DNA of 46,387 bases from Actinomycetota bacterium (GTDB lineage Bacteria; Actinomycetota; Actinomycetes; Streptosporangiales; Streptosporangiaceae), in contig JAJPIV010000136.1 in the NCBI GenBank assembly GCA_021324595.1, forward strand, positions 1 to 46,387, read 5' to 3'. Shown here piece by piece: positions 1 to 7,618 of this stretch. A program made the translations under genes and the position numbers. A model generated the notes under the pieces. It was given only the letters and a program-made list of their open reading frames with translations, ran no database searches and was not told where the DNA came from. Positions within the stretch are counted from its first letter, which is position 1, and the number at the start of each line of letters is the position of its first letter.

Positions 1-374
1 GCCAGGTCCCAGCCGTGCACGAGCACCTCGGTGAGTCGCAGGTTCGCGGCGACGGCACCGGGGACGGTGCCGAACGGCACGGTCACGGGCTCGTCCATGG
101 CGCCGGGGGCGCGAAAGGCGTCGAGGAGCCCGGGGATCGACCGCCTGTACGCACCCGCCGGGTCGGCGTCGACCGTCCCGTCGTCGGCAGGATCCTGGTG
201 GCGCAGCGCCGCCTCGAAGCAGGCGTTGCCGCTCGCCAGGTGAGCGACCAGTTCGGTGACGTTCCAGTCGGTGCAGGGAGTCGGCAACTTCCACTGGCCG
301 GCGCCGACTGCGCCGATCACCTTGCCGGTGCACTCCAAGGCCGTGGACAGCTGGTCGACAGGATCGGGGCTCAC
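1..374 (-). CDS. TIGR03086-family (DinB/mycothiol-dependent isomerase-like) metal-binding protein, 3' partial
   Basis: The reverse-strand frame starts at a GTG (374-372) and runs off the window edge, giving about 124 residues. The visible protein has the family layout: a helix with QLSTALECTGKVIGAV, then PTPCTDWNVTELVAHLASG carrying the conserved His of the DinB/MDMPI helical bundle, and near the edge RLTEVLVHGWDLA, where the second metal-ligand His lies. Proteins of this family are cytosolic and bind a divalent metal; many are thought to use mycothiol, but the substrate here is unknown. An AGGAGGT ribosome site (384-378) sits very close to the GTG. The gene is divergent from the HxlR regulator at 450, which may control it. 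The family is clear; the C-terminus and substrate are not visible. Confidence 0.8.
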   Translation of the reverse strand, partial: MSPDPVDQLSTALECTGKVIGAVGAGQWKLPTPCTDWNVTELVAHLASGNACFEAALRHQDPADDGTVDADPAGAYRRSIPGLLDAFRAPGAMDEPVTVPFGTVPGAVAANLRLTEVLVHGWDL

Positions 375-401
375 AAGACCTCCTCTTGCCTTGGCAGCTT
401 C

Positions 402-431
402 ATACTGACCGAGCGCGCTTGAGAAAGTCAA
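402..431 (-). promoter_or_regulatory. Probable sigma-70-type promoter of the TIGR03086 gene
   Basis: On the minus strand TTGACT (431-426) is followed after 18 bases by CAGTAT (407-402), about 28 bases before the GTG start and just ahead of AGGAGGT. It is read from sequence only; no transcription start is known. Confidence 0.4.
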
Positions 432-432
432 G
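418..432. promoter_or_regulatory. Dyad CTTGA-N5-TCAAG, candidate HxlR operator
   Basis: CTTGA GAAAG TCAAG is a perfect 5-bp inverted repeat in the short gap between the divergent TIGR03086 and HxlR genes. It overlaps the -35 element of the minus-strand promoter. A binding site for the neighbouring HxlR protein is an inference from position and symmetry. Confidence 0.4.
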
Positions 433-449
433 TGCTACTCTTGTGGACG

Positions 450-1139
450 GTGAAGTCCTACGGGCAGTACTGCGCCCTGGCCCGGGCCCTCGACGTGGTC
501 GGTGACCGCTGGTCGCTGCTGATCGAGCGCGAGCTGCTCGACGGACCCGCCCGCTACCGCCGGCTCCTGGCCGGCCTCCCCGGCATCGCCACCAACCTCC
601 TCGCCGACCGGCTCCGCCAGCTCTCCGCTGCGGGCATCATCGAACGCGGCGGGAACGCCGAGTACCGGCTCACTCCCTGGGGGCAGGAACTGCGCGAACC
701 CCTCTACGCACTAGCGCGCTGGGCGGCGCCGGTCGTCATGCGCCGGCCCTTGGGAACCGACACCTTCCGCTCGCACTGGCTGGCCCACCCGCTCGCCGTC
801 ATCTATGCCGGGAGCGATCCCGCCAGGCGCCCCATGACCGTTGAGATCCGCGTCGACGGCGCCATCATGACCCTCCAGTCCGCCGACGGCCACGTCGAAC
901 TCCGCTCGGGCGAGGCGGCCAAGCCCGAGGTGACCTTGGCCGGGCCCCCCGACGCAATCCTCGGCCTCCTGGCCGGACAGCTCGACGCCTCCACCGCCAC
1001 GGCGGTCGGCCTCGACATCACCGGCGACGCCCGCCGCCTCGCCGAGCTACGGCCGACCACCCTCTTCCGAGCGGCGGCGGGCGACACGAGCACAAGCGAA
1101 CGCACCGACACCCATGACGTTGGGCGCTGCACGTCGTGA
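450..1139 (+). CDS. HxlR-family winged-helix regulator with C-terminal SCP2-like domain
   Basis: About 229 residues. The N-terminus YGQYCALARALDVVGDRW followed by SLLIERELLDGPARY is the signature of HxlR regulators, including the conserved early Cys that often acts as a redox or electrophile sensor. A winged helix spans roughly residues 10-100. The C-terminal half (TVEIRVDGAIMTLQSADG, then VTLAGPPDAILGLLAG) resembles the SCP2/sterol-carrier fold found in a subset of HxlR proteins, suggesting a hydrophobic ligand. GTG 450 was preferred because homologues begin a few residues before YGQYC; GTG 432 in the same frame is the alternative. A TACTCT hexamer 9 bases upstream fits a leaderless start. 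It probably autoregulates and controls the divergent TIGR03086 gene. Confidence 0.85.
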   Translation: MKSYGQYCALARALDVVGDRWSLLIERELLDGPARYRRLLAGLPGIATNLLADRLRQLSAAGIIERGGNAEYRLTPWGQELREPLYALARWAAPVVMRRPLGTDTFRSHWLAHPLAVIYAGSDPARRPMTVEIRVDGAIMTLQSADGHVELRSGEAAKPEVTLAGPPDAILGLLAGQLDASTATAVGLDITGDARRLAELRPTTLFRAAAGDTSTSERTDTHDVGRCTS

Positions 1140-1295
1140 CCGCCCGGCCCGATGGCGGCACCAAGCCGCCTGCCCGTCCGGCGCGGGCGCGGGCCAGGGT
1201 GACTCGGCCCGGGCCTGGCCGTTGGGCGTGGACGGCCGGCCGGAGTGCTGGGCGATGCGGGCTCCGGCCATGAGCGCCGCGGCGGCCTTGCTGGT

Positions 1296-1415
1296 CATCT
1301 GCGGCCGGACTTTGCCCGCATCGCGGGCGAGCACCTGGAGCAGGCGGGCTCGGATCTGCTGGGGGCGATGGTCAAGACGTTCGCCGGGGCATTGATGGGC
1401 GCCGAAGGTGCCAGC
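1296..1415 (+). pseudogene. N-terminal remnant of an IS256 (Mutator)-family transposase
   Basis: A short plus-strand stretch reads HLRPDFARIAGEHLEQAG followed by SDLLGAMVKTFAGALMGAE. This matches, from memory of the family, the start of IS256-type transposases (…DLLxxMVKTFAEALMxAE…). The expected continuation (the RNGYR…WDTR region and the DDE domain) is absent, as are terminal inverted repeats. It is therefore a fragment of about 40 codons without activity. It lies between an intact regulator and an intact efflux pump, so it marks an old insertion or recombination point. The identification rests on one conserved block, so confidence is moderate. Confidence 0.5.
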
Positions 1416-1671
1416 GTCGGCGTCGGGCTGCCACCCCATCTTCACCAGCCGCTCCTGGTAGACGGGCACGGTGGTGCGCACGACGAAGCCGACCTTGGTG
1501 CCGCCTGCGCCGACCGGCCGGCGCAGCTCGCTGTCGATGGTCGTGCCGGCCACAGGAGTCAGGTGGTGGCGACCAACCGTGGCCCCGCTTCTCGGTGACG
1601 GGGTCCGTCGGACATGAGACCCCTGTGGGCCGGAACCGCACGGCTTGCCTCAAGAAACTGATCCCAGGGGG
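1416..1671. other. Gap without a recognisable gene
   Basis: The stretch between the transposase remnant and the end of the DHA2 transporter holds open frames on both strands, but none has a recognisable domain or a convincing ribosome site. A minus-strand frame (1553 downward) reads KVGFVVRTTVPVYQERLVKM and could be a short decayed gene. I do not recognise it. Confidence 0.3.
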
Positions 1672-3096
1672 TCAGCCGGCCCCTCGGCCCCCTCCGACGA
1701 AGAGCGCGGTCATGATGGCGCCGAGGGCGAAGGCGGCTGCGGCGACGGCCATGGCGGTGCGCATGCCGCCGCTGAAGTTGCCGCCGGCGACGAGGGTGCC
1801 GAGCAGGGCGACACCGATGACCCCGCCGGTCTGGCGCGCCGCGTTGAGGGTGCCCGAGGCGAGCCCGCCGCGTGCGTCGGGGGCTGCTTCCATGACCGCT
1901 GCGGTGGCTGCGGGCATCGTGAAGGCCATCCCGAAGCCGGTCGCGATCAGCGGCGCGACGAGGAGCACGTACGACAGGTGGCCGCCCGCGGCGGCCCCGA
2001 GCCCTGACAGCCCGGCCAGTGCGGCCAGGCCGGCGGCGCCGAGGGCGAGCCCGGCGAGCATGACCGGTCGTGGGCCGCGTCTGGCGGTGATCCTCCCCGA
2101 GAGCATGGAGCCGACCGTCGCCATGGCCATCTGGGGCAGCAGCGCGATCCCAGCGACAAGGGCGCCAAGGCGGAGGTGGACCTGGAGGTAGAGGGTGAGG
2201 ACGAACAGCTCGCCGTAGAAGCCGAGGTTGATGAGCGCCCCGACCGCAGTTGCACCGGAGAAGCCAGCGGAGGTGAACAGCGAGAGTGGCAGCATGGGTG
2301 CAGCGGCGCGGCGTTCGAGGGCGACGAAGGCGATCCCGGCGAGAGCGGAGACGACGAGGGATGCGGCGACGAGCGGGGCGCTCCGGCCGGGGCTGCCGGC
2401 GTCGACCAGGGCGGCGGTGAGCGAGCCGAGGCTGACCGCGCCGGCGACCTGCCCGGCCGGGTCGGCCCTGTGGGGCCGGGGTGCGGGGTGGGGCAGGTGG
2501 CGGGCGCCGAGGAGGAGGCCGGCGGCGCCGATGGGGAGGTTGACGAAGAAGACCGAGCGCCATCCGAGCCCGGCGACGAGCGCCCCGCCGACGACCGGTC
2601 CCGCCCCCGCGGCAATGCCGGCGATCCCGCCCCAGATCCCGAAGGCCCGCCGGCGCCCGGCGAGGCTCGGGTAGGCGGCTTGGATGAGGGCGAGGGATGC
2701 CGGGACTGCGAGCGCCGCGCCGAGGCCCTGGACGGCTCGTGCGGCGACGAGCAGCGCCACCGACGGTGCGAGCCCGCAGGCCGCGGATGCGGCGACAAGG
2801 CAGGCGATCCCCGCCTGGAACACGCCCTTTGCTCCTCTGCGGTCCGACAGGGCTCCGGTGGAGAGCATCAGGGCGGCGAAGACGAGGCTGTAGGCGTCGA
2901 CGACCCATTCGAGCCCTGTGGTCGTGGTGTGCAGCCTGCGCCCGAGGCTCGGGAGGGCGACGTTGACGACGGTGGTGTCCGCGATGACCATGAAGTAGGC
3001 GACGCAGATCGCCACGAGCGCCACGCCCGGCCTGGCACCAGGGTCGGCATCAAGTGCAGCGCCATGCGAGGACGACGGCTCGGCCATGGCCGCCAT
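1672..3096 (-). CDS. DHA2-family MFS multidrug efflux transporter (14 TM type)
   Basis: 474 residues from ATG 3096, preceded by a GGGGGG ribosome site; the frame stays open upstream but without transporter sequence. This is a proton-driven export pump of the EmrB/QacA class in the cytoplasmic membrane. The first helix reads VALVAICVAYFMVIADTTVV with the typical membrane Asp. MFS motif A is seen as GALSDRRGAKGVF, the antiporter motif C as AGAGPVVGGAL, and hydrophobic segments continue to the C-terminus. It is divergent from an ArsR-type regulator starting at 3150; the 53-bp gap holds a perfect palindrome, so the regulator probably represses the pump and responds to its substrate. The substrate cannot be told from sequence. 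Confidence 0.9.
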   Translation of the reverse strand: MAAMAEPSSSHGAALDADPGARPGVALVAICVAYFMVIADTTVVNVALPSLGRRLHTTTTGLEWVVDAYSLVFAALMLSTGALSDRRGAKGVFQAGIACLVAASAACGLAPSVALLVAARAVQGLGAALAVPASLALIQAAYPSLAGRRRAFGIWGGIAGIAAGAGPVVGGALVAGLGWRSVFFVNLPIGAAGLLLGARHLPHPAPRPHRADPAGQVAGAVSLGSLTAALVDAGSPGRSAPLVAASLVVSALAGIAFVALERRAAAPMLPLSLFTSAGFSGATAVGALINLGFYGELFVLTLYLQVHLRLGALVAGIALLPQMAMATVGSMLSGRITARRGPRPVMLAGLALGAAGLAALAGLSGLGAAAGGHLSYVLLVAPLIATGFGMAFTMPAATAAVMEAAPDARGGLASGTLNAARQTGGVIGVALLGTLVAGGNFSGGMRTAMAVAAAAFALGAIMTALFVGGGRGAG

Positions 3097-3110
3097 CGTC
3101 GCCCCCCATT

Positions 3111-3123
3111 GCTTCGGCGAAGC
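3111..3123. promoter_or_regulatory. Palindrome GCTTCG-G-CGAAGC, candidate ArsR operator
   Basis: A perfect 6-bp inverted repeat around one base lies between the DHA2 transporter start (3096) and the ArsR gene start (3150). A second CGAAGC follows at 3125-3130. Its position would allow one bound dimer to block both divergent promoters. Regulator binding is inferred. Confidence 0.45.
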
Positions 3124-3149
3124 CCGAAGCGTTCCCGACGTAGCCTGGC

Positions 3150-3875
3150 GTGGTGGACGCCGACGTGGACGTCGCCGCGGTGGCCGCGCTTCTCGGCGAG
3201 CCGGCCCGGGCCCGGGTGCTCGTCGCGCTGGCCGACGGGCGGGCGCTCGCCGCCAGCACCCTGGCTGCCCAGGCCGGGGTCGCGCCGTCGACGATCTCGG
3301 CTCATCTCGCCCGCCTGGTCGACGCCGGGCTGCTTCGTGTCGAGGCGTCGGGCCGTCACCGCTACTTCCGCCTTTCCCGCCCCGAGGTCGCCCAGGCCAT
3401 GGAATCGCTCGCGGCGATCGCCCCGGGACGCCCGGTGCGCTCGCTTTCCGAAGCCACCCACGGTGCGGCCCTCCGGCGGGCACGGACCTGCTACGACCAT
3501 CTCGCCGGGCGCCTCGGCGCCGCCATCTTCGACGCGCTCGTCACCGAGGGCCTACTCCTGGCCGAGCCGAAGGCTCGGGGAGCCGACCCGGTCCTCGGCG
3601 CCGGCCGGGCCCTCGAGCTCGCCCTGACCGAGGTCGGTCGTGAACGCCTCGGTCGTCTCGGGGTGGCGGTGGACCCGGCGACGAGACGGCCCCAGCTCGC
3701 CTACTGCGTCGACTGGTCCGAGCAGCGCCCCCATCTCGCCGGCCACCTCGGCGCCGCGCTGCTGGCGCGCTTCGTCGCCCTCGGCTGGGTGGTCCGGCGG
3801 CCCCGCCGGGTCGTCACCCTCACCGACGCCGGACGGGCAGGGCTCGCCGACCAGCTCGGCGTCGTCGTCGACTGA
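3150..3875 (+). CDS. ArsR-family (HTH_5) regulator with C-terminal effector domain
   Basis: 241 residues starting at GTG 3150 (a second GTG follows at once). Residues 5-75 form an ArsR winged helix: LLGEPARARVLVALADGRAL, then STLAAQAGVAPSTISAHLARL as the recognition helix, then SGRHRYFRLSRP as the wing. The C-terminal part is the longer type seen in many actinobacterial ArsR regulators, ending with CVDWSEQRPHLAGHLGAALL and a Thr/Gly-rich LTDAGRAGL strand. No cluster of Cys typical of arsenic or metal sensing is obvious, so an organic ligand is likelier. It is divergent from the DHA2 efflux pump and most likely represses it. A degraded copy of the same C-terminal module lies just downstream on the opposite strand. 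Confidence 0.85.
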   Translation: MVDADVDVAAVAALLGEPARARVLVALADGRALAASTLAAQAGVAPSTISAHLARLVDAGLLRVEASGRHRYFRLSRPEVAQAMESLAAIAPGRPVRSLSEATHGAALRRARTCYDHLAGRLGAAIFDALVTEGLLLAEPKARGADPVLGAGRALELALTEVGRERLGRLGVAVDPATRRPQLAYCVDWSEQRPHLAGHLGAALLARFVALGWVVRRPRRVVTLTDAGRAGLADQLGVVVD

Positions 3876-3919
3876 ACCCGATGCGTCGACGGCTGGCCCG
3901 GGCGCTCCTGGGCGGCTCG

Positions 3920-4150
3920 CTATCGGGGTCGGGCGGGGATGAGCCGGGTGTCGGGCGTCGCCACTCCCGGTCGGGCCGGGAAGCGAAGAGCGGCGTGGAA
4001 GAGGGTCCTCCCGTCGACGGTGAGGCGAAAGGCTCGGGTCGTTCCGTTGCGGGCTACTGAGCCATCGTGGAGGAGGTGGGAGGGCACGGCAGCCCCGATC
4101 GCGCCGGCGAGGTGGTGGCGACGCTCGATCCAGTCCATGCACGCACGGCG
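3920..4150 (-). pseudogene. C-terminal remnant of a second ArsR-type regulator
   Basis: The minus strand encodes CMDWIERRHHLAGAIGAAV and then AFRLTVDGRTLF, which align with CVDWSEQRPHLAGHLGAAL and VVTLTDAGRAGL of the intact regulator at 3150-3875. No helix-turn-helix region precedes it: the frame upstream is low-complexity and closes with TGA near 4202. About 70 codons remain. It therefore appears to be the tail of a paralogous regulator, in the opposite orientation to the intact one. It has no convincing ribosome site and is unlikely to be functional. Confidence 0.6.
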
Positions 4151-4210
4151 AGCGGTCGTCGACCAGGCCGCCGCGGGCGGACCCGGCGCCGCTCGCGGCG
4201 GCTGAGCGAA

Positions 4211-4606
4211 TCAGGGGGGATCGGCCAGGTACTCCGTGTCGGAGACGTGCTCCCCCCACGTCGCGTCACCTTCGCTGACGGCGAGGTGCGTCATGAGGTG
4301 GCCGGGAGCGGCGCCGTGCCAGTGCCATTCGCCAGGAGCGGTGACCACGACCTCGCCGGGTCGGATGACGGCGACGGGTCCGCCGCGCGCCTGGACCCGG
4401 CCCTCGCCCTCGGTGACGTACAGGGTCTGGCCCGCCTTGTGGCTGTGCCACGCGGTGCGGGCGCCGAGGGTGAAGTGGACGTGGGCGACGCTGAGCGGCG
4501 TGTCGCCGTGTCCCCGGGCGATGGTGTCGATGAACACGTCGCCGGTGAACCACTCGGCCGGGCCCCTGGCGGTGGGGTTCTTCGGATGATGCTCCACGAG
4601 GCTCAT
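4211..4606 (-). CDS. Small cupin, hydroxynitrile-lyase/carboxymuconolactone-type
   Basis: 131 residues from ATG 4606. It is a single cupin barrel: GARTAWHSHKAGQTLYVTEG (motif 1, His54, His56, Gln60) and APGEWHWHGAAPGHLMTHLA (motif 2, His95, with His97 and His107 nearby). Spacing and context words (GPAEWFTGDVFID near the N-terminus, TAWHSH, GEWHWHGAAP) match the bacterial Mn-dependent cupin hydroxynitrile lyases and their uncharacterised relatives. The metal ligands and the cavity His are conserved. A metal-dependent lyase or isomerase activity on a small organic molecule is likely, but many members have no proven role. It is cytosolic, monocistronic, and sits among gene remnants; the ribosome site (GAGAGAAG) is weak. 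Confidence 0.85.
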   Translation of the reverse strand: MSLVEHHPKNPTARGPAEWFTGDVFIDTIARGHGDTPLSVAHVHFTLGARTAWHSHKAGQTLYVTEGEGRVQARGGPVAVIRPGEVVVTAPGEWHWHGAAPGHLMTHLAVSEGDATWGEHVSDTEYLADPP

Positions 4607-4761
4607 CTTCTCTCGGCGAATGGGCGGGCCGGGCATCGGGAACCCGATCGGCGCCGGCTCCCGGCATGGCCGGCCCAGCGGCGCCGGCGCGCCGGTCAGC
4701 CTACGCGCCCGGCGGGTCGGGTCTCCCACCGGTGGGCGAAGTCACCGCGCCTGCGGCCACC

Positions 4762-5031
4762 TCAGGCCACGCCCGCCGCGCGCGCCGCCGCCGCCCGGTC
4801 ATCGTACGGCTCGATCTCGGCGATCCGGCCGTCGCGCACCAGGTAGACGTGGAAGAGCTCGCGGTCCTGCCGGCCGGTCGCCGACGCGGGCCAGCGCTCC
4901 GCGAGGCCGCACAGGAGCCCGCGGCTTCCGGCCGCGACCTCGGTGATATCGGCGTTGTATCGCAGCCGCCTGGCCCGCGCCGCGCTGCGGCGCGGGCGAT
5001 CGCGCGCGGGCGATGCGTCACGGCGAGTCAT
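4762..5031 (-). pseudogene. NTF2/SnoaL-like C-terminal half, probable remnant
   Basis: 89 codons from ATG 5031. The C-terminal part, LFHVYLVRDGRIAEIEPYDD, is the last two strands typical of SnoaL/nuclear-transport-factor-2-like proteins, ending in DRAAAARAAGV. The expected N-terminal helices and active-site segment (about 50-60 residues) are replaced by an Arg-rich stretch, so the cone-shaped fold would be incomplete. A GATAAT box lies about 40 bases upstream of the ATG, so it may still be transcribed. I favour a truncated gene over a new short family, but cannot exclude the latter. Confidence 0.45.
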
Positions 5032-5101
5032 CGTTCATCATGGCCGGTCCCCGATTTGCCTATTATCGTTCCGCCGGCGGGCGTGCGGTGAAGCGGCGCA
5101 G

Positions 5102-5173
5102 GCGGCAGGCCCGCTGCGGTCGCCCGGAGCGGGAAGGGCGGCAGGCCCGCTGCGGTCGCCCGGAGCGGGAAGG
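5102..5173. repeat. 36-bp perfect tandem duplication (two copies)
   Basis: Copies at 5102-5137 and 5138-5173 are identical over 36 bases. A degenerate third start (GCGGGAGGC) at 5174 supplies the GGGAGG ribosome site of the CPBP protease gene. The repeat lies wholly in the leader of that gene and its unit is 12 codons long. Confidence 0.9.
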
Positions 5174-5187
5174 GCGGGAGGCTCGCG

Positions 5188-5826
5188 GTGGCCGACAAGG
5201 AGCGGGTGACGCGAGCGCCGTCGCGGCCGGACGGCGCGGCCGCCGCCCCCTCCCGCCGGGCGGCGCTGGCGGTCCTCGCGTGGTGGGCCTGGGCGATGGC
5301 GGAGGTCAGCGTGGTGCTGTTCGTCGTCTACCGCCACCGCTTCTCGCCGTGGGGGCTCGTCGGCGCGCAGGTGCTCGCGTACGCGGTCCTCGTCGCGCCG
5401 GTCGTGGCCCTGCGCCGGCCGGTCCAGGAGCCGGCCGGGCGGCGCAGGCGCCTCGCCGCCGCCGCGGCCGGGGCCGCTGTGCTGCTGGCGGCCGTCCTCA
5501 TCGTCGCCGCCGGGCATCCTGCGGGATACACGGCGCGCCAGGTGATCAGGCTCACGGCGACCGGCGTGGGCGAGGAGGTGCTGTGGCGCGGCGCGGTGTG
5601 GACCTCCCTGGCACGGCTCGGGCTGCGCCTGCCGGCCCTGGTCACGGCGGACGTGATCCTGTTCGTGTCCTGGCATGTCCCGTCGGTGCTGGCCGGGGAC
5701 AGCACCTGGAGCGGGCTCCCGGCCGTCGCCGCGCTCGGGCTGGTCTTCTGCCTGGCGCGCGCCGCCTCCCGCCGCGTCGAGCTTCCCGCGCTCCTGCACA
5801 TCGCGGCCGACCTGCTCGGCACGTGA
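5188..5826 (+). CDS. CPBP-family intramembrane metalloprotease (CAAX/Abi type)
   Basis: 212 residues from GTG 5188, with GGGAGG at 5176-5181. This integral membrane protein belongs to the CPBP/Rce1-like family, glutamate-dependent proteases that cut near membrane surfaces. The family motifs are present: GVGEEVLWRGAVW (Glu129, Glu130, Arg134), FVSWHVPSVL (His163) and ALLHIAADLL (His204, with Asp208 where many members have Asn). There are four to six hydrophobic helices, with a basic loop RRPVQEPAGRRRR near residue 85. It stands alone and converges on the amidohydrolase gene with a 22-base gap. Roles in bacteria include bacteriocin self-immunity and signal or peptide maturation; nothing nearby indicates which applies here. 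Confidence 0.85.
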   Translation: MADKERVTRAPSRPDGAAAAPSRRAALAVLAWWAWAMAEVSVVLFVVYRHRFSPWGLVGAQVLAYAVLVAPVVALRRPVQEPAGRRRRLAAAAAGAAVLLAAVLIVAAGHPAGYTARQVIRLTATGVGEEVLWRGAVWTSLARLGLRLPALVTADVILFVSWHVPSVLAGDSTWSGLPAVAALGLVFCLARAASRRVELPALLHIAADLLGT

Positions 5827-5848
5827 GGGGGCCAGGCCCCGGCGGCTC

Positions 5849-7525
5849 TCACGCTCCCGGCCGCTCGTAGACCACCCGGCCGCCGACGAAGGTCAGGTCC
5901 ACCCGCGCCAGCGCGATCTCGTCGGCGGGGCCGGCGAACAGGTCGCGGTCGAGCACGACCAGGTCGGCCCGCTTGCCGGCCTCGATGGAGCCGACCAGGT
6001 GGTCGTCGTGGTTGACGTACGCCGAGCCGATGGTCGCGGCCGCGATCGCGGTCGCCAGGTCGATCCGCTCGGCCGGCAGGAACACCTCGCCGGCGCCGGG
6101 ATCGGCGTACGGGTAGCCGGGAGGGACGGTCCGGTTGACCGCCGTGTGCAGCTCCCACAGCGGGTTCGGGCTGGACACGGGCCAGTCGCTGCCGAAGCAC
6201 AGCTGGGCGCCGGACCGGTGCAGGCTGCCGAACGGGTACTGCCAGCCGGCCCGCTCCGGGCCGAGGAACGGCAGCGTCAGCTCCGTCATCTGCGGCTCGT
6301 TGCAGGCCCACAGGGCCTGGCAGTTGGCGAGCACGTCCAGCTCGCGGAACCTGGGCAGGTCCTGCGGGTGCACCACCTGGATGTGCGAGATGTGGTGCCT
6401 GCCCCGGCCGGCGCCGTTCGCCGAGCGGGCCGCGGCGACCGCGTCCAGGGCCTCGCGGACCGCGCGGTCCCCGATCGCGTGGAAATGCGCCTGGAACCCC
6501 TGGGCGTCGATGGCCACCAGGGCGCGCTTCAGCTCGGCCGCGTCGAAGAACGGCACTCCGCTGGTCGGCCCCTCGTGGCCGTGGCCGTCCAGGTAGGGGG
6601 TCAGCATGGACGCGGTGAAGTTCTCGCAGACCCCGTCCATCATGATCTTCACGCTGGTGGCCCGGAAGAGCCCCGAGCCGGCCAGGGCGCGGCGCTCCAG
6701 CATCGCGTCCAGCTGCCCGGTTCCCGTCCCGCGCTGCCACCATTGCGCGCCGACCACGCGGGAGACCAGCAGCCCGCGCCGCTCGGCCTCCCGGTAGGCG
6801 TCGAAACAGTCGGGGATCACCGCGTAGTCGCCGACGATCGCCTCCTGCCAGCCGGTGACGCCGAGCGAGTGCAGGTAGCGCTGGCCCTCCGCGATCCCCG
6901 CGACCTGCTCGTCCAGCCCTGGCCGCGGCACCACCCGCTCGACCAGGCTCATCGCGCCCTCTTGCAGGGTGCCGACCGGGTTGCCGTCCGCGTCGCGCTC
7001 GATCCGGCCGTCCGCGGGATCGGGCGTTCCCGCGCCGATCCCGGCCAGCTCGAGCGCCCGGCTGTTCACCCACGCGGCGTGGTGATCACGGTTGGCCAGG
7101 AAGACCGGCCGGTCGGGCACGATCCGGTCAAGATCGCGCGCGGCCGGTATGCCGCCGGGGAACACGTCGATCGCCCAGCCGCCGCCGGTGATCCACGCGG
7201 CGTCCGGGTGGGCTGCGGCGAAGGCGGCCACGATCGACAGGTAGGCGCCGAGATCATGCGCCCCGGACAGGTCGCAGCGGAGCCGCTCCAGCCCGCCCGC
7301 CGAGGCGTGCACGTGCGCGTCGATGAAGCCGGGCAGCACCATCCGCCCGCCGAGGTCGATGACCTCGGTGCGCGGCCCGGCCAGCTCGCCGACCTCCGCG
7401 TCGGTGCCGACCGCGACGATCGCGCCGTCGCGGGCCGCCACCGCCTGTGCCCACGACCGGGCCGCGTCCACCCGGTACACGCGACCGCCGCGCAGCACCA
7501 GGTCGGGCCGCTTCTCGCCGTTCAT
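5849..7525 (-). CDS. YtcJ-like metal-dependent amidohydrolase (amidohydrolase_3)
   Basis: 558 residues, the usual length of YtcJ-type enzymes. The N-terminal strand domain reads LVLRGGRVYRVDAARSWAQA. GRMVLPGFIDAHVHASAGGL carries the HxH metal pair at the start of the TIM barrel; ANRDHHAAWVNSRALE and QAHFHAIGDRAVREALDAV supply further conserved His residues; LCFGSDWPVSSPNPLWELHT carries the final Asp. Members hydrolyse amides, imides or formamides in the cytosol with one or two metals. It is the last gene of the minus-strand run starting at 20805, 93 bases after HyuB, with GAGGGGAG ahead of ATG 7525. The context suggests a hydrolytic step in breakdown of the imported nitrogen compound. Confidence 0.85.
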   Translation of the reverse strand: MNGEKRPDLVLRGGRVYRVDAARSWAQAVAARDGAIVAVGTDAEVGELAGPRTEVIDLGGRMVLPGFIDAHVHASAGGLERLRCDLSGAHDLGAYLSIVAAFAAAHPDAAWITGGGWAIDVFPGGIPAARDLDRIVPDRPVFLANRDHHAAWVNSRALELAGIGAGTPDPADGRIERDADGNPVGTLQEGAMSLVERVVPRPGLDEQVAGIAEGQRYLHSLGVTGWQEAIVGDYAVIPDCFDAYREAERRGLLVSRVVGAQWWQRGTGTGQLDAMLERRALAGSGLFRATSVKIMMDGVCENFTASMLTPYLDGHGHEGPTSGVPFFDAAELKRALVAIDAQGFQAHFHAIGDRAVREALDAVAAARSANGAGRGRHHISHIQVVHPQDLPRFRELDVLANCQALWACNEPQMTELTLPFLGPERAGWQYPFGSLHRSGAQLCFGSDWPVSSPNPLWELHTAVNRTVPPGYPYADPGAGEVFLPAERIDLATAIAAATIGSAYVNHDDHLVGSIEAGKRADLVVLDRDLFAGPADEIALARVDLTFVGGRVVYERPGA

Positions 7526-7618
7526 CCGCTCGCTCCCCTCGTTCCGCCTGGGATTCGTCCCGGGCGCCGCCCGCGGCGCGCTGGCGCCCAGCCGCCGGCG
7601 CCCCCGGGGGCCGTCCGC

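Noticed and set aside
1047-1553. Long minus-strand open frame overlapping the HxlR gene
   Set aside because: It overlaps the regulator by about 90 bases, has no recognisable domain over its C-terminal half and is antisense to the transposase remnant.
2176-3627. Long plus-strand frame of 483 codons opposite the DHA2 transporter
   Set aside because: It is antisense to a clear transporter and ArsR gene. Its Glu/Gly/Arg-rich composition is what GC-rich antisense frames give.
5102-5173. CRISPR-like repeat
   Set aside because: There are only two direct copies with no spacer, so it is a simple tandem duplication.
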